From Polytrichum commune (Eukaryota > Streptophyta > Polytrichopsida > Polytrichales > Polytrichaceae): DNA of 64,000 nt. This document shows, piece by piece, positions 21,690 through 35,457 of the stretch. The notes under the pieces were generated by a model. That model did not search any database, was not told the origin of the DNA, and saw nothing but the letters and a program-made list of their open reading frames with translations. How positions within the stretch are numbered: position 1 is the stretch's first letter; each line of letters opens with the position of its first letter. The translations under genes and the position numbers were made by a program. The stretch spans positions 11,846,501 through 11,910,500 of the forward strand of contig OX485808.1 of assembly GCA_950295325.1 (NCBI GenBank). Reading direction: 5' to 3'.

Positions 21690-24600
21690 TTGGTATCAAA
21701 TAAAATGTGATACCAATCCAATACGGATGGTACACATGTACATATGGGTGGAATCTTCAATTAATAACACCGGTAGAAAAAGGAATGGCCATGAATACAC
21801 GTAGATGGTGTTGATGTTGAGCATCACCCAACTTCTCAATATTACCGAATCTATAGATTGATGTCTTGTTAGTTAATTACGTGCACTTTTTGTGAATGAT
21901 GAATGTAGTACTTGTGTGGAATTTGGCTGAACCGGGTGTGTACTATGGCTATGAAGGGCGAAGGTGGTGGTCAAGTTATAATACTCTTAAGTTAGCATCC
22001 GCAAATCTTTTGATCTTCTAGAGAGGTGTAAGGATCGTACAATGGATGTGTATTTATGTGTATTGTATATGAACTTTGAAGCTTGCAAAATCCCATTAAG
22101 TAATATATGCAAATCGATAGAGAAGGATTGGAATGATCGAAATGGAGTGTGATCTTGACATAGTTCTTTGTTCCTTTCATCATTGCCATCTACTTTTTAC
22201 ACAAGTGTAAATTATGTACTATGTTTTTCGGCAATTGACTTGTCATTTTTGTTCAGAAATAAAATCAAGTAAACTATAATATGTATAAGATGACGGGTTG
22301 AGTTGCAGAGCGGCGAGTTGGTTATTCAACATACCCCTCTCTTCCAAACTATGTTGAGACCCTTGTATTATGGAGATCTACGGTTTTCTTGAAGAGTGAG
22401 TATTGAAGAGGGTTATGACTTTTAAGCACCCTCAATCTTTCAAATCATCTTGTGCCACGTGGCAATGAAAGTGACAAGGGAGGGTAATGTACTACTACAC
22501 GTAAATGGGTCTAGGATTCATGGCAGCAAACTAAAGAAGTAAAATTAAAAAAAACAAAAAAAAAACTTCCCAACTATAGGTTTACGGCGAATTCATCCCA
22601 ACTAAACCACACTACACTGATATGTGCAACTAGGTTGTCCCACATTAATTTATCAACAATCCACACTATTTTGGATTTTAATCATAATTATAAACCACAT
22701 GATTTTGAAATATATGGTTGCCATGCGGATTGATAAATTGAAATATAAGTTTTGTGATATAATTTTGACCCAAAGTAATTTGCATCAGTTAAGAGACAAT
22801 TTATTCACAAAGGCAAGCATATCAATGCAGATTAAGTCAAACTTCTCTAATGCAAGTTAATGGCAACGGACTAAAAAATGGTGGGCTTGGTTTAATTTGT
22901 TTTATCCCAGTGAAAATAAGAGCGGATTAAAAATAATATATATATATATATATATATAGGTGTCCACTCTCCTTCAAGACCCCATTACCATGGAACATTA
23001 CAATCATAATTGTCATCTTGGACACATCATATTTGTGATCATATTTATTGTTTTCCATTGGTCATTCATGTGCTATGTAGTATGTACAATCTTTATACCT
23101 ACTAGACCTCGGTATGGGAGGCTACGAATGAATGTGATTCAATAATCATAGAGGCCCAACTTCCAATGGCAACTTCTTGTGTGACTAGTGGAAGCCAAGG
23201 ACAGTTAGTGGAACTTCACATCCTTTGAAAAAGTGAAAAGAGCACACGACCGAACGTTTCACACCTATATTGTTGTGGGTTGGAAGTTAACGTGGCTAGA
23301 AAATATCATATGTTGCATTTTATGTGTGGGTTGAAATTTAGGGTGGTTTATAAAGTAAGGAACCATGAGTATTCAAATATAAAGTGATAAAATGGTAACA
23401 AGATGTTGTGATTGTGGTGTGATACAATATTAACCTTATTTTCAAGACCCAAAGCACTTCATGTTCATGGAAATAACATTGATTTTTTGTTCTTAGTTTT
23501 TGAGCAAATGATGTTGTGGGCTCAATGGGATGGGATGTGGACAATTTCATTGACCAAAATTATCGTGGTATGTCCACATTAAATTGGGTGCGAAAGGTGT
23601 GGTCTTCAACTACTAAATATTATATGCACATTGCGAGTTTTTTGTTGGACTAGAGACAATGTTTCCATACACATGTTTAGTAAAGTACCAAAACAAAACT
23701 ACATCATGTATACATTGTTTATTATATAGCTAAAGATCATGAGGATGCATATTACACAACTTAAGATCGTGAGGATGTATATCATACAACTAAAGGTTAG
23801 TGCATTAAACATCTTACTTGTGTGGACCACATTACTCATTGTCGAGCAACACTAGATGTCTTGCAATTATTAAGTGACAATTAGATTGGGTATCACATGA
23901 CAATTGGTGCTATATTACAAGTCATGAAGACCACTCTAGTCAACATGGCACACCAATCATGATGTCACACCCAATAACATTATTTAGCGTAATAATTATC
24001 AATATAATTATTGTGTTAATAATGAAAAAGCTTATCATCTCATTTGTGTCAACCCTAAGTGTCACATTTGCATCCAACCCATTATGTCACACTAAGACCA
24101 CATGAAGACTAATCCACTAACCCTATTCACATCCATCAACCCACATTGGCAAGAAGCAAACATTAACACGCGCCGACATTGCAACCCGAGGGTAGTTGAT
24201 GAGATTTTGTTCATGTTAATTAAGTTGTTGTTTTGCCAAAGCTTAATCGATGAATTGTAATCGTTTAGGTTCGTGCCAATGAACGGGCTCCACTCTATCT
24301 TTCCTCGTATTTCTAACTTGTGGTTGTGGTTGCTTTCTCAAAAATCCGATTAGTAAAGTACCAACCATGTTCTATGAACAAACTTATAAGATAGATACAC
24401 ACTCCACTACAAGTGCTCAACCAACCACCAACCAACAAGAAGCCCGCAAATACCAACCACAACTTTGCCGATATCTACAAAGTTTATTTTGCTTCACCGG
24501 AATGGGTGACACATGGAAACATGCCCTAAGCCTACATATTGTCATAAGGTGCTTCTTGGACCACCTTTTATGATGTCCAACTACATCTTTTTTTCCACTT

Positions 24601-24907
24601 GGGATCTAGGTGGGTTTTCAAGCAATGTAAAATTGTCATGGCATAGTAACATTCTTCAGTGAGGAGACTCTACTCGTCTTGTTATACCCAGATGTTACCT
24701 TTTCCGACACTATAGATGAATAATTTAGACTCGTTGGATCAAAATGAACAACAATGGGAATATGCCACATAACTTGAGTTTGAGACACGTTGAGTTCATA
24801 TATTCGGTGTAAAAATTTCCTTGTCATGGGTCAATATTACTGATGCTTGCAAAAGATGAACTGGATCCTAAACCCCACCAAACATATTCAGCTAGTAGAG
24901 CAATGTT
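21690..24907. other. Gene-free AT-rich repeat field
   Basis: No ORF with a family signature. Contains a (TA)11 tract (22937-22958), an A-rich run (about 22544-22565), and two adjacent copies of a 30-bp unit AAGAT(C)ATGAGGATG(C)ATAT (about 23733-23793). The rest looks like decayed transposon sequence. Confidence 0.5.
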
Positions 24908-25139
24908 CACTATAAGAAAACTTGTCTATTACAACCATCCTTTGCGACTCATGATGAGAAAATGCATAAGTAAATCATTTTGGTTGTTAACCGAAGGTTT
25001 TTGGCTGTGTTTTTTGAACAATGGGTAACCAAAACCCTTCAGCTAACAACCAAAATGCTTTGTTTATGCATTTTCTTTCCATGAGTCACGATGGACAAGT
25101 TGCAATGAATGGTTGCAATGAACAAGTCTTCTTCTAGTG
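24908..25139. mobile_element. CACTA-type foldback MITE, 232 bp
   Basis: Begins CACTATAAGAAAACTTG and ends, in reverse complement, CACTAGAAGAAGACTTG. The two arms are inverted copies through most of their length, sharing TTTGGTTGTTA(A/G)C and GAAAATGCATAA. The CACTA end defines the En/Spm group. Flanking trinucleotides (GTT, AAC) do not form a direct repeat. The element at 47289 has the same ends and arms. Confidence 0.75.
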
Positions 25140-25306
25140 AACATGGCAACAATATTTCAAGAATGATCATTTATAATAATACAACACATAAAAACTCTAA
25201 TTTTAAAAATAGAATATGGATCATTTGAATTGTCGAATGCATGACATTCTTATTCAAGAGGTGGAGAATACAATAGCAAGCTCAACCACGCTACTATGAA
25301 TGATGC
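25140..25306. other. No gene recognised
   Basis: Short AT-rich spacer between two foldback elements. Confidence 0.4.
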
Positions 25307-25309
25307 TTA

Positions 25310-25835
25310 GGGCATCGCCAGTGGATCTAGGTAAAGCTCACTGCAAACCAAAACCTATCTTTTGACTGACCTAAAATTAGAAACTGAAATTACCATCATT
25401 AGAAGCACACCTAAATAAACGTGAGATATTTCTCAAGAAAAAAGAATTGTAAAAATTTGACGTAGGTGAAATCCCTCATTGAAAACACCACATTTTCAAA
25501 ATTTAGAGGGAGTGCACCAAATCTTGCTTAAAAATGGAAAGATCCTCCCACACTCCCTCCAAATTTCAGAAATTTCAGAAATTTGGAGGGAGTGTGGGAG
25601 GATCTTTCCATTTTTAAGCAAGATTTGGTGCACTCCCTCTAAATTTTGAAAATGTGGTGTTTTCAACGAGGGATTTCACCTATGTCAAATTTTTACAATT
25701 CTTTTTTCTTGAGAAATATCTCACGTTTATTTAGGTGTGCTTCTAATGATGGTAATTTCAGTTTCTAATTTTAGGTCAGTCAAAAGATAGGTTTTGGTTT
25801 GCAGTGAGCTTTACCTAGATCCACTGGCGATGCCC
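25310..25835. mobile_element. Near-perfect 526-bp hairpin MITE, PIF/Harbinger-like
   Basis: One continuous inverted repeat starting GGGCATCGCCAGTGG and ending CCACTGGCGATGCCC, with the turn at about 25573 (AAATTTCAGAAATTTCAGAAATTT). The arms of about 255 bases differ at only two sites I can find (GACGTAGG against GACATAGG; CCTCATTG against CCTCGTTG). The flanks are a direct TTA at 25307-25309 and 25836-25838, the target duplication of PIF/Harbinger elements. It has no coding capacity. A transcript across it would fold into a long hairpin. Confidence 0.88.
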
Positions 25836-25849
25836 TTACCTTAACTTTG

Positions 25850-26770
25850 CACGGCCTTCAATGGCCGAGCAGGATCTCAAGGCCCAAAGTTGGCAAGGAG
25901 AGCACCAGGAATAAAGCTTCGAACAACTTAAAACTAAGCTTATATAAAATAGAGTTATTTGTAAAGCAAAGCCATAACATTATCCAGTTGACTATGGAAG
26001 GTGGGTGGGGCTGGGAATATGTCAAATATTATTTGGGAACTATATCATAGTTATTCTCTTACCAACATTGCTATATGAGATTTAGCGTAATAAACTCAGG
26101 TGAAGCACTGTCACTGAATAATATTAGAATGAAATGGTTGATAATAGCTAGGTAATGTCACGGCAGACAAAACCATGGGTTTAGTCTCAAACCTTGAGTT
26201 TATGAGAATTAACACAAAGTCACCCAAGCTTTCTTAATGCTTGAATTACCAGCTTTCTAGCTTGTCCTTCTAGGATGGGTGGGCCAAGCTAGCCTTGCAT
26301 GCACCAATACGGGATCTAGGACAACGGGTCCATGCATATACCATGTTTTAGATCCTAAAAAAATCTCAAAGTTTGAGAGACGGAAAGAGACCGACATCCG
26401 AAAAGTTTCATCTAGCTTTCAAAATAGACTGTGATACACGGCAAGCTAACAAGCTTTTGATTAAAAGTTTTCTCAACGAAAGATCCAACCCATGGTTCCG
26501 ACCCTTTTTGAGGGACTTTACGGATAACTCTACAATGGATAATGTTTGTCAAATGAATGACTCACTCATAACATTATTCAACTGGAATATGGAGGGTGGA
26601 TGAGTGGATCAGGGAATTTGTCATATAGTATGCAAGTACCACATTATGGTTATTCTCTTGCCAACATACTCAACCTGATAAACTTGAGTGAAGCATTGTC
26701 ACTTGATGTTATTAGAATGAAGATGACAAATAACAATTGAATAATGTTAGGTTTTCATAGTGTTGATGAG
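25850..26770 (+). repeat. Direct repeat pair, ~210-bp core
   Basis: The core with CATAACATTAT(C/T)CA, GGAGGGTGG(A)TG, GGTTATTCTCTTGCCAACAT and GGTGAAGCACTGTCACT occurs at about 25970-26170 and again at about 26565-26770. Sequence between the copies is unrelated. No gene. Confidence 0.65.
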
Positions 26771-28155
26771 TCACCACCTATCATATATACCTCTTACATA
26801 ATATTTCCGCAATCGTCTTCGAGCCACAATTGTATGTGAACTATAAGTCGGTGGTCATGTGCATCGGGTGCTTCAAAATTTTGACAGGTCCAAAGTGTGA
26901 CTTCCTTCTCTACATTTGGCCTTTGGGTCTTCAATGGCAGCTTTATCCCACTAGCCTACTTCTCCTAAGACATGAAACACACGATTAGTACGATATGCTT
27001 ACCTAGTGAGTCTAGACGGAGGCCGTGTCAACTTTCCTTAGAACATTTGGAGTTCATATGAATATTTATCCATTGTCAAAGTGAAGATTCACGTGTTCTT
27101 CAAATGGTCATATAGTCCTTGTCCCCCCCCCCCCCCCACCAATTATATTGAACATTGAACTTAGCATGAATGACATGATTTAAGGATGTAATCCAATCTC
27201 TTCCAACTACTTGTTTTTTTGGTATCCATTCTTGGAGCTGCACCAAACCACATTCACTTAAATACAAAGTGTCCTAGTAAGAAAGTTAGAGTTTTCGAAT
27301 AAGGGTTGTTTACCTTATTGTAAATTCAAACATGTAAGATATTAATGCATGATCTATTAAATTTAATTGACCAAACTCATGTTTTGGAAGTTGACAAAGA
27401 GTCCTTACTCAAAACAAACCCAGCCATTAGGGACGGTTTAGGGTTTATGCCACTCAAATAAGTTGGCGGCTTGGAATATAATATTGAGTATGTCTTATGG
27501 AAATAGAGATCTTTTTATTTTCCATTACCTTTAATGATCATGGTTGTTTTTTTCTTTTACCATGGAATTTTTGCTCGAGTTGAAGATATATCACAAAATA
27601 TGAATTAGAGACCTTATTTGATGTTGGCATACAAGAGATTTCTTTTGATAGCCAAATTTAGACCAAAATCATGCACTTGGTATAAGGATCATTGTTCCTT
27701 GATCTTTGCCATATCAATCTAGACGCATCCTTCTAAATTTTTTTTAAAAAAAAGTGTCAAAATCACTTCATCATTAATACGATTGGCTAAAAGTACGGAT
27801 TTTCATAATTTGGTCAGAACGACCAAAAATATTCATGTCATTGACATGGCTACTTTTCTAAAATAGTAAATTTTGTAACAATGAAAAATTTAAGGTGCCC
27901 ACCACTTCAACCTCTATATCTTGGAGCCGTTAATAAATAATCTTGATCACTTTGCTACAAATGGTGAAGCAATTTGCAATTTGAGCTTATAAAGTTCGAC
28001 TTGAGAAATATGTGTTTGCAAAGACTTTGCAACCACTTGTTGGCTTCAACCAGTTGGTTATCTAGTTCATCGGTCCTCCTACATTGATAGTGACACTTAT
28101 TTTGTCCTAATTGTAACTAAGATGATGTCTTTATGCTCAAACACCTATTTCACTA
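26771..28155. other. No gene recognised; contains a C homopolymer
   Basis: AT-rich, short ORFs only. A run of about 14 C's lies at 27124-27137. Confidence 0.5.
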
Positions 28156-28372
28156 CACTGTTTATGGTATTTAGTGTCACATACTATTTGGAGTAACACG
28201 TTGGTATAACATTGTATTGTTCATGTAAATTTCAACCAAGTAAAGATGTTAATGTTCTATAGTGTCCGAACAACCAATTTGACCTTTGTTGGTTTAAAAC
28301 GAGATCTATAGTAAAACGTCTTAGCACAATGTAATTGCACATAGTAAATGACACTAAACACCATAAATGGTG
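28156..28372. mobile_element. Stowaway/Tc1-mariner-like foldback MITE, 217 bp
   Basis: Ends CACTGTTTATGGTATTTAGTGTCA and, in reverse complement, CACCATTTATGGTGTTTAGTGTCA. A TA dinucleotide lies on each side, the Tc1/mariner target. Related single ends lie near 34186-34250 and 49650-49700, so the family is dispersed in this region. Confidence 0.65.
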
Positions 28373-30755
28373 TAGCATTAAGGATGGAGACACCAAAATT
28401 TTCAAACTATTGGTATTTAGGCCATCAATCATCTTCGTCTTATTAGCATCCATTACGTGTAATTGATTCATGTAGCATGAGTTGCTTTGCTTTTGGCTCT
28501 TTGTATTTTGTGTCTCTTCTTTCCTCCTCCTTCCAAGTGGGATTGTTGTAACAGATAAGGTCCCATCCCAAGGGCCTTGTTGAGCATGAAGCTCTCCAAA
28601 TCATTTTGTACCGCACGATTAGGGATCCGATCAACGGCTCATGGCCAATTATGGAGAATATCCTTCCTTGTTTTTCCAATGGGCAATCATGCACCTTAAT
28701 ACACCATTTACTAACACTATAAAAACTCTTTGGAGGACTTTACGCATATATACAGACATGCTTTTGTTTTTTTGATCTTCCAAAAAATACCTAAAAAACT
28801 ACCCCAAATATTTTTCTCTATTTTATGGACAATTTTTTGAGAATGAGCTATGAAAAAAGAGAATAAATTTGGGCCTGAAGTTTAGGCATCTTTTGTCAAA
28901 AACCTTAAAAAAATACTTTAATTATATTTTTGTGGTAGATTCAACAAAAATCAACATATGTGAAAGTCGTAAGGGATAGCATGGTAGGAAGTGTAGAGTG
29001 TTTGCAATAGTCAATCACGGTGTTGGTGTGAGTACTTGATTGTGGTGTGACGACTAGCAACTATTGACTTGTTAGCATTTGGAGTAGATTTGGCAATTGT
29101 TATGGCAAGGATAGTGCTCAGTAGTAAGGAAGGATTCTAGGATATTAGAAGAGGTCTCTATCAAGATGATTAAGGCAAGGTGGTTCATGAAGTATACGTT
29201 GAGGTATAGTTGAAGGTAGTGGTGACCAAGTAAGGGGGCAAGCTTGTATAAAAAGTAGTGGGAAACCTCCAAGACTCTATTGAGTTAATATTGAATTAGT
29301 TATGAATTTTGGAAGGAGAACTCATAGGGGTACCCAAAACCACTCACCCCAAAAATGTACACCATGATTACATAGAAATTTGAGGTACGAAGCTATAATG
29401 TACCTCTTGTTTGGATAGGTCTAGTGAGCGGTTTAAGGACCCGAGCGGGAATGTGCCCCTCTACCTTAGTGAGAGGCCACTAGCGAGGGAATGTATGATT
29501 GGTAGCGATCTTGGCCAGGCTTCACATATTGTGGGATCCTTGGCAGCTAGAAAACATGTAGGGAGTCTAAGTGTAGTCATATTGAGAACATTGTTAGGAA
29601 GGTATATGCCATCAATAATTGATAGGAACCTCAATATGGTAAGACTAAGGGCACAAAAACCGGTAGTAAGGTACTACCAAGAAAACGCCATAAGGGATGC
29701 ATATGTAGGAGGTTAATTGTTTTAGTATCCTTCCAAACCATACGAGTGCCTAAAAAAAGAACATGATCATGGAATGATGTCAACTAACAACAAGGTCAAG
29801 TAATTGACGTCATTGCCAATGGTAAGAGTAAATCCAATAATAAGAATATTCATAGTGGAGAGGTAATTCAGTGAGGTGTACAATTGTTATCGGATAAGGA
29901 GGCGGTAATATCAGGAGTAAAGAAACGTGGTAGAGGGTTCTATCTAGTAGATAGGCATTGTAGTGGTATTGCTACCAGATAAGGTTACATAACCAGTAGT
30001 CCGGTAGGATAACATAGGAAGAAGGGTGTAGGGTCAGGTAAGAATGCTTGGTTCAACTAATGGTAGAATAATTGTCCTTTAAAATAGTACAAGAGTGTAC
30101 TATAAGCCCAAAAAAAAGAAAAAAAATAAAATTTTCCTAGAGAGGATAGAGGGTACATGACTAATTTGCGGGAAAAACAATCTTTTGTTTGAGACTTCAT
30201 GGCATACTTCCATGAACTTTGAACCGGTATTGGATTCTTTGCTATCTTCTACACACACATTTGCAAGTGCCTCAAAACTTTGAGTATTGAGGACTTCCTT
30301 CAAGAAGGCCACAATTTGATAGTAATGTCCACTTAAGGCACGTCTACCTTACATGTTCAACAATTGAGAATACGAGTTGTCATCACAAATTAACTACGCT
30401 AATATGTCCAATTAGGTTGCCCCACTCTAAATTATCAGCAATCCACTACCAAAATAAAAATATACATAGAAACTTTGTTTACCTTGGTTGCAACCCGATG
30501 AATAAAAAAAAGCTATGAGTTTGAGTGATATGGTTTTCACCCAAGATAATAATATGCATGGGTAAAAAGGCAGTCTATTTGCGAAGGCAATCTAATTGCA
30601 CATATCAATGTACGTATCATAGAACGTGATTTTCTTCGATGCAGTACCAAGTAACTTTGCCAAGCCTCATGCCCCCTCACGACCTAGACAACAAAATAAT
30701 ACAGCCAAAAGATCGGGAATAAACATGTTGTGATTCTCAGAACATGACGACCTAA
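28373..30755. other. No gene recognised
   Basis: Short ORFs without domains. The 101-codon plus ORF at 29411 has no family resemblance and AT-rich surroundings, so I treat it as chance. Confidence 0.45.
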
Positions 30756-31040
30756 GGGCCACTTTACACTACGGTGGAGAAGTCCTCCGGTCATGAATTC
30801 TAGGGGAATTCTGAAATTTGATTGGCCGAGAGTGACACTCTTGTCCGGTGGTGGTTTACACTACAGCCAAGAGTCCTTTGGTGGAGAACTTTGTACATGG
30901 ATGAATAAATGACATGGTTGGCAACGTGGCCACACTTTTTCCAAGGGGAGTTCTCCGGAGGTCAAGTTTCTTGGGCAACCTCAAAGCCTCGGACAAGAAA
31001 CTTGGCCTCTGGAGAACTCCAACTTCAAAAAAAAAATTCT
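30756..31040. mobile_element. Fragment of a MITE family with GGGCCACTTTACAC end
   Basis: Preceded by TAA, the left end is GGGCCACTTTACACTACGG. The inner part, with GTTGGCAACGTGGCCACAC and GGTCAAGTTTCTTGGGCAACC, recurs inverted at about 51310-51460. A clear right end was not found, so the copy looks truncated or rearranged. Confidence 0.5.
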
Positions 31041-32442
31041 TCCTTAAAGAAATCTCTCGGGGGGTGCACTTCATTGTCAAGTTGAACACCACATGCGAAA
31101 AATAAAATCTACTTTCTACATAAAGCATCACCAAAATGGGTCAAAATTTTATCAATTGTTTTTCATGAGTAGATATACACGGTATCTATTACATAGTAAA
31201 AAAATAATAACCAAATTTTATGATTTTTTTGGTAAATTTTATAAAACATGCCCTTTCTAACTAGAATGATGCAAAATTGAACTAAAACAATTACTACAAA
31301 AATTAAGATGCTCAAAAATTTCAAAAAGTATATATAAAAATATATTATCAATGGTTATGCATATGTAGAAAAAATGTCATAATTTTCAAATTTATATATG
31401 GCATATAATATAGGGTAGCAAACTTTTATCGCACGTGGTTATGAAACGTAAGGGGGTGTGATCGCCCCGAGAGAAATCTTTGCACTATTGTTCTCCCTCT
31501 TTGGTATGACATTTTTGGGAAATACAAAAAAATCGTATTATCGAGGTGTCGTCTTCTCATTACTATGACAAATGACATAAAGTTGTCATACTATTGAGAG
31601 AATACAAAAACATTAGTAATATGAGCTTAAAAATATATACAACAAGTTTAAGCAATATCGATGGTATGAAATAATAACTTATAACTCCAAAAAATTACAA
31701 ATATTCTGATGAACTCTTAAAATAAGAGTCCAAAGATCTTTGGTGTTGCCTACACAAGTTAGCAACTATCATCTTATCTAAATGCCCATCTAACTTTTGG
31801 AAACTAATAATTTCATTAACACCAAAATATAAAGAGTTTTCTAATAAGAAACTAAACAACAATGATGCATGACGTTTAGCATCAAGATACTGGTGATTCT
31901 ATATCACCCGTGTACAAGGCAACATACTAGGCAAGAGGCCACTCTCACCCTAACCATGCCCATTCTACACTAGTAACCCTAATTACCATTAATTTCCCAA
32001 CAATGAAGTTCCCAAGTAGTTCCCAAGTGAAGATGGATGTATTTTAGATGTACATTATATAGATGAAAGGAATTATAGCATTAACTACCTCTTTAATATG
32101 ACAAAACGGAGATTCTACATGTTGCATTATCGAGTGTTGTAGTCGTATAAAAGAGGGAGTCTTGAACTAAAAAGTTTGGTCTCGAAAAAATGTGTCATAA
32201 TATTGAGGGTGTCGTGTAAACGAGTGTCGTATTAACGAGGTTGGACCATACCAACATGTAATTTCTTTAAAAATCAAGAAGAAAATAATGTTACCTACTT
32301 ATTTACCTTGATTTGGATGTATTATAGAGGTGGAACATTTTCAAATAAATTATTGTCATGAAAGAAGTTCTAAAACATTGCCATATACATTTTATTTTAT
32401 TCATCAATATTTTATTTTAAATATCAATAAAATGGTCATTTA
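31041..32442. other. No gene recognised
   Basis: Very AT-rich. No ORF or terminal repeat that I can support. Confidence 0.5.
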
Positions 32443-32695
32443 GGGGGTAAGGTTTCTACTATGGCCGGCTTTGACCGTTTTGTGAAGTACTCCAGTGTAC
32501 TTCTCCTCTTGGTGAAGTTGTCCAATACACTTCTCCTATAGGTGGTGACACTACGGACGGTCAAGACTTCTTAAGGCATTATTTTATTGTCTTTTCATCT
32601 TCTCCGGCACACCATCCCTCGCCTCAAACAACCATGTCTTGGGCGAAAGTTCTTGACCGACCAGTGCACTTCTCCACCATACTGTAAAGCAACCC
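32443..32695. mobile_element. MITE of the same family as 51206-51600, ~253 bp
   Basis: The right end in reverse complement reads GGGTTGCTTTACAGTATGG, followed inside by GGAGAAGTGCACTGGTCGG. The left end is GGGGTAAGGTTTCTACTATGG. TAA follows the right end; the left flank is TTTA, so the duplication is imperfect. Similarity to the left arm at 51220 is clear. Confidence 0.55.
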
Positions 32696-33037
32696 TAAGT
32701 CTTAGTGTTGCGCCAAAGTCCCCCATAGAACATGGCATCTCTTTTATTAGAAAAGTGTGAGGGAGCATGAAGCTTATGTAGCAATGTTGTGTACAAACTT
32801 CATTCATCTTATCAAATTTTAACACGTAGACTTGAAACCAAGTGAGGTGAACCTCCCATGTGGTACACATACACACTCTCCAACAAGGGTAACTTAATGC
32901 TCCTAAATTACATAGTGCAAAGTATCAACTTCTCCCGCTTGCCACTAGCCTGCTCATGAATAACTTGCAATTGCTTTACCAAGCCCTCAAGTAACTAAAA
33001 TATGACCATTTTGTAATTCTACCCTTACTTACACTTA

Positions 33038-33540
33038 GGGCCACTTCACACACGAGACTGAGGGCCCGTGACCATTGCACTTCAAGCACTCTCATTGGTG
33101 GAAAAGGCGGAGCCTGTCCAAGTTGGCTTCACACTACACTCGAGGGACCAATGGAGTGAGTATGTGAATGCAAGATGGATGTCAAGTCTACATGGATTCC
33201 TACATGGCATCAAATGGATCGTGTTTCATGGTCACTTGGATTAATTTCAAAAACCACCTCTTGGAGGTAGGCCTAACACAAAACCGGGAGACCATGGCAC
33301 TCCGAACGCTCACAACAATTGATTTATTCTAGTTTTTCTTGTGTGAGGACCTGCATGAACCGAAATTCATTGAAATAGTATTTGGTTGAGGGCCCGGTCA
33401 CGTATGACTTCGCACTACACATGAGGGTCCGTGACCACACTACATGATTTTGGAGGTGTGTTGGGACAACCTTTGGACACTTTCTTTTGGGCTCTCACAA
33501 TTTCATGGTCATGGCTCTTGGCTCGTGTGTGAAGTGGCCC
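33038..33540. mobile_element. PIF/Harbinger-like nonautonomous element, copy 1 (503 bp)
   Basis: Terminal inverted repeats of 19 bp (GGGCCACTTCACACACGAG at both ends), then weaker symmetry. Flanked by direct TTA (33035-33037, 33541-33543). No ORF. A TWA 3-bp duplication is diagnostic for PIF/Harbinger. Copies 2 and 3 in this window share the full interior. Confidence 0.9.
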
Positions 33541-33739
33541 TTAGTTGTGGATCGATGACTTAAAGCTACTATAGAGGGCTCTTTATTCCAACTTATGCTG
33601 GAATGTAGTTTCCACGTGGGATACAAGTGGGTCTTAGTGAATGTGAGCACGACACATTGAAAAAATTGAGGTGAAGTTTATTATTCTATGTCAGAATAGA
33701 GAGTCCACTACGATAGGTAACTTTGACCTTCCATTTCGC

Positions 33740-33960
33740 CCTGTGTCCGAGGAGGTTTGAGGGCATAATCGGTGGAGATCCTAGTGTTTCCAAGTCCAAC
33801 TGGTTACATGTTATGATCTTCCATTTTTTCCTTTGTTTAATTTATGTATATTCCGTATATTCTTCCTAAAATGATGGGTAATTTTCATGAAGTCTTGAAC
33901 ATCAACTAGTTATTTTCTCAAACTCGATCAACCGGTTCTCACCCAATTCGTTGATTTTGC
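33740..33960 (-). repeat. Dispersed repeat family, copy B (inverted relative to 12886-13310)
   Basis: Reverse complement of the block around 12940-13110, sharing ACACTAGGATCTC(A/C)ACCGAT, the GGTTGAG/TTTGAGAAAATAAC run and the spacing between them. Confidence 0.6.
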
Positions 33961-35457
33961 TGTGCTTCTCTTCCATGGCCATTGTCAGGGCTAGTTAACT
34001 CCAAATTCTCTAATCTAGGCATGACCTTAGGAGGCCCCTTGTCAGTTGAAGTAAAGGCATGGATGACAAAGAAACTTCTCAAATGATTACTAGAAGTTAT
34101 TTAGTAATTACATCCCATGTCCTTCATAAATCCTCGCGGTAACATATATACATATATATAAGAGAGAGTTAGTTCACCCACTTCCTTACTGCACTCTTTA
34201 TGGTATTTGGTGTCACTTACTATTTTGGAGCTATGCAATGCTATAACTTCTCTCTATAGGTCTCATTTTAAAATTCACCAAAATAGAATAAAATTTAAGA
34301 TATCAAACATTCAACATGAGAATATGATAAGTAAATTCCAAGAATCTTCATTATCTATGTAGAGCATCCAATGAATATGTGCATACCTCATTGCCCTCCC
34401 CCCTTAAAATATTTCATTATCACACGTGACACCTTGAAATTACACCAGAGTCCCCTCCCCCCCCCCCAATAGTGACCAAGGATTATTATTTAGGTGTGCT
34501 TTAATTCTTAAAACAAAATGCACAATATAATTCAATTTTTCCTTTTTTGAATAAACTAGTAAAATAGCCCTAAAATAATTAGAAATTGATACAATCACCA
34601 ACTTTTGGATGAAATTTTGTATAATCATCCATATGTGGCTTCATCACTCCAATGGTTGTAGCCAATGCCTCCTCTCTTGAAAACGTGAAGTGAAATATAT
34701 TGGGTTTGGTGCTCGTTTAGTGATGGGCGCACCTCTTCCTTTTGCATTGAAGGCCGGTTCCGCTTCTAATGTTTGTGGGGGGGGGGGGTGAGAGTGGTAA
34801 CTTGCAATAAGTTGAGCTCATTGAATGGCCTCTAGTAAATGGAAGGATGGTCCCTACTAGTAGGTGACCACTTCATTAATACATGGCAAGCCACAACTAA
34901 CACTAATCATGCAATTAGTGGATTGACTTTGGATATTAATTGTCATTGCCCTCCACGGTACTACCTCATAGTGCGGGGTGCCTCACTAATGTGCCACTCG
35001 TAAGTTTACGACTAATTAATGTGGGATCGGTGTGATGTACTAGGTGAAATGCATGGTATCAATAATGAACACCAACAATGGTATCAACGAACCTACCCGT
35101 GGGTATAAAGATTGTGATACCCGTCGGATATCGGCATTGGGTGGGTAGCTTAAGGCGAGAGAGTTTTTGGTATACTCGAATTATTATTTGGGTCAATGTC
35201 ATTCTGAACCTCAGTGATACTAGGGAAATTTTACAAAGATATGAAGGTTCTTGCATGGTATGTAGTTGCGATTGGTGTTGAATACACAACTATCTTCAAA
35301 TACTCATACCGTTCTAGCATCAAAAATGGTGAAATTCTTGTCATAGATACATGAATAGTATTAGTTCAACACTAGTCATAGCCTTGTTGTAGGGTACAAG
35401 TTGAATGATTCTCATTGATGTGGATATATTGTCCCATATATTGGGCTTGCTATATGA
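33961..35457. other. No gene recognised; C and G homopolymers
   Basis: Contains a C tract at about 34456-34467 and a G tract at about 34771-34783, a single MITE-like end near 34190, and only short ORFs. Confidence 0.5.

Noticed and set aside
29411-29716. 101-codon plus-strand ORF
   Set aside because: No domain, no splice or codon support; treated as chance in repeat DNA.
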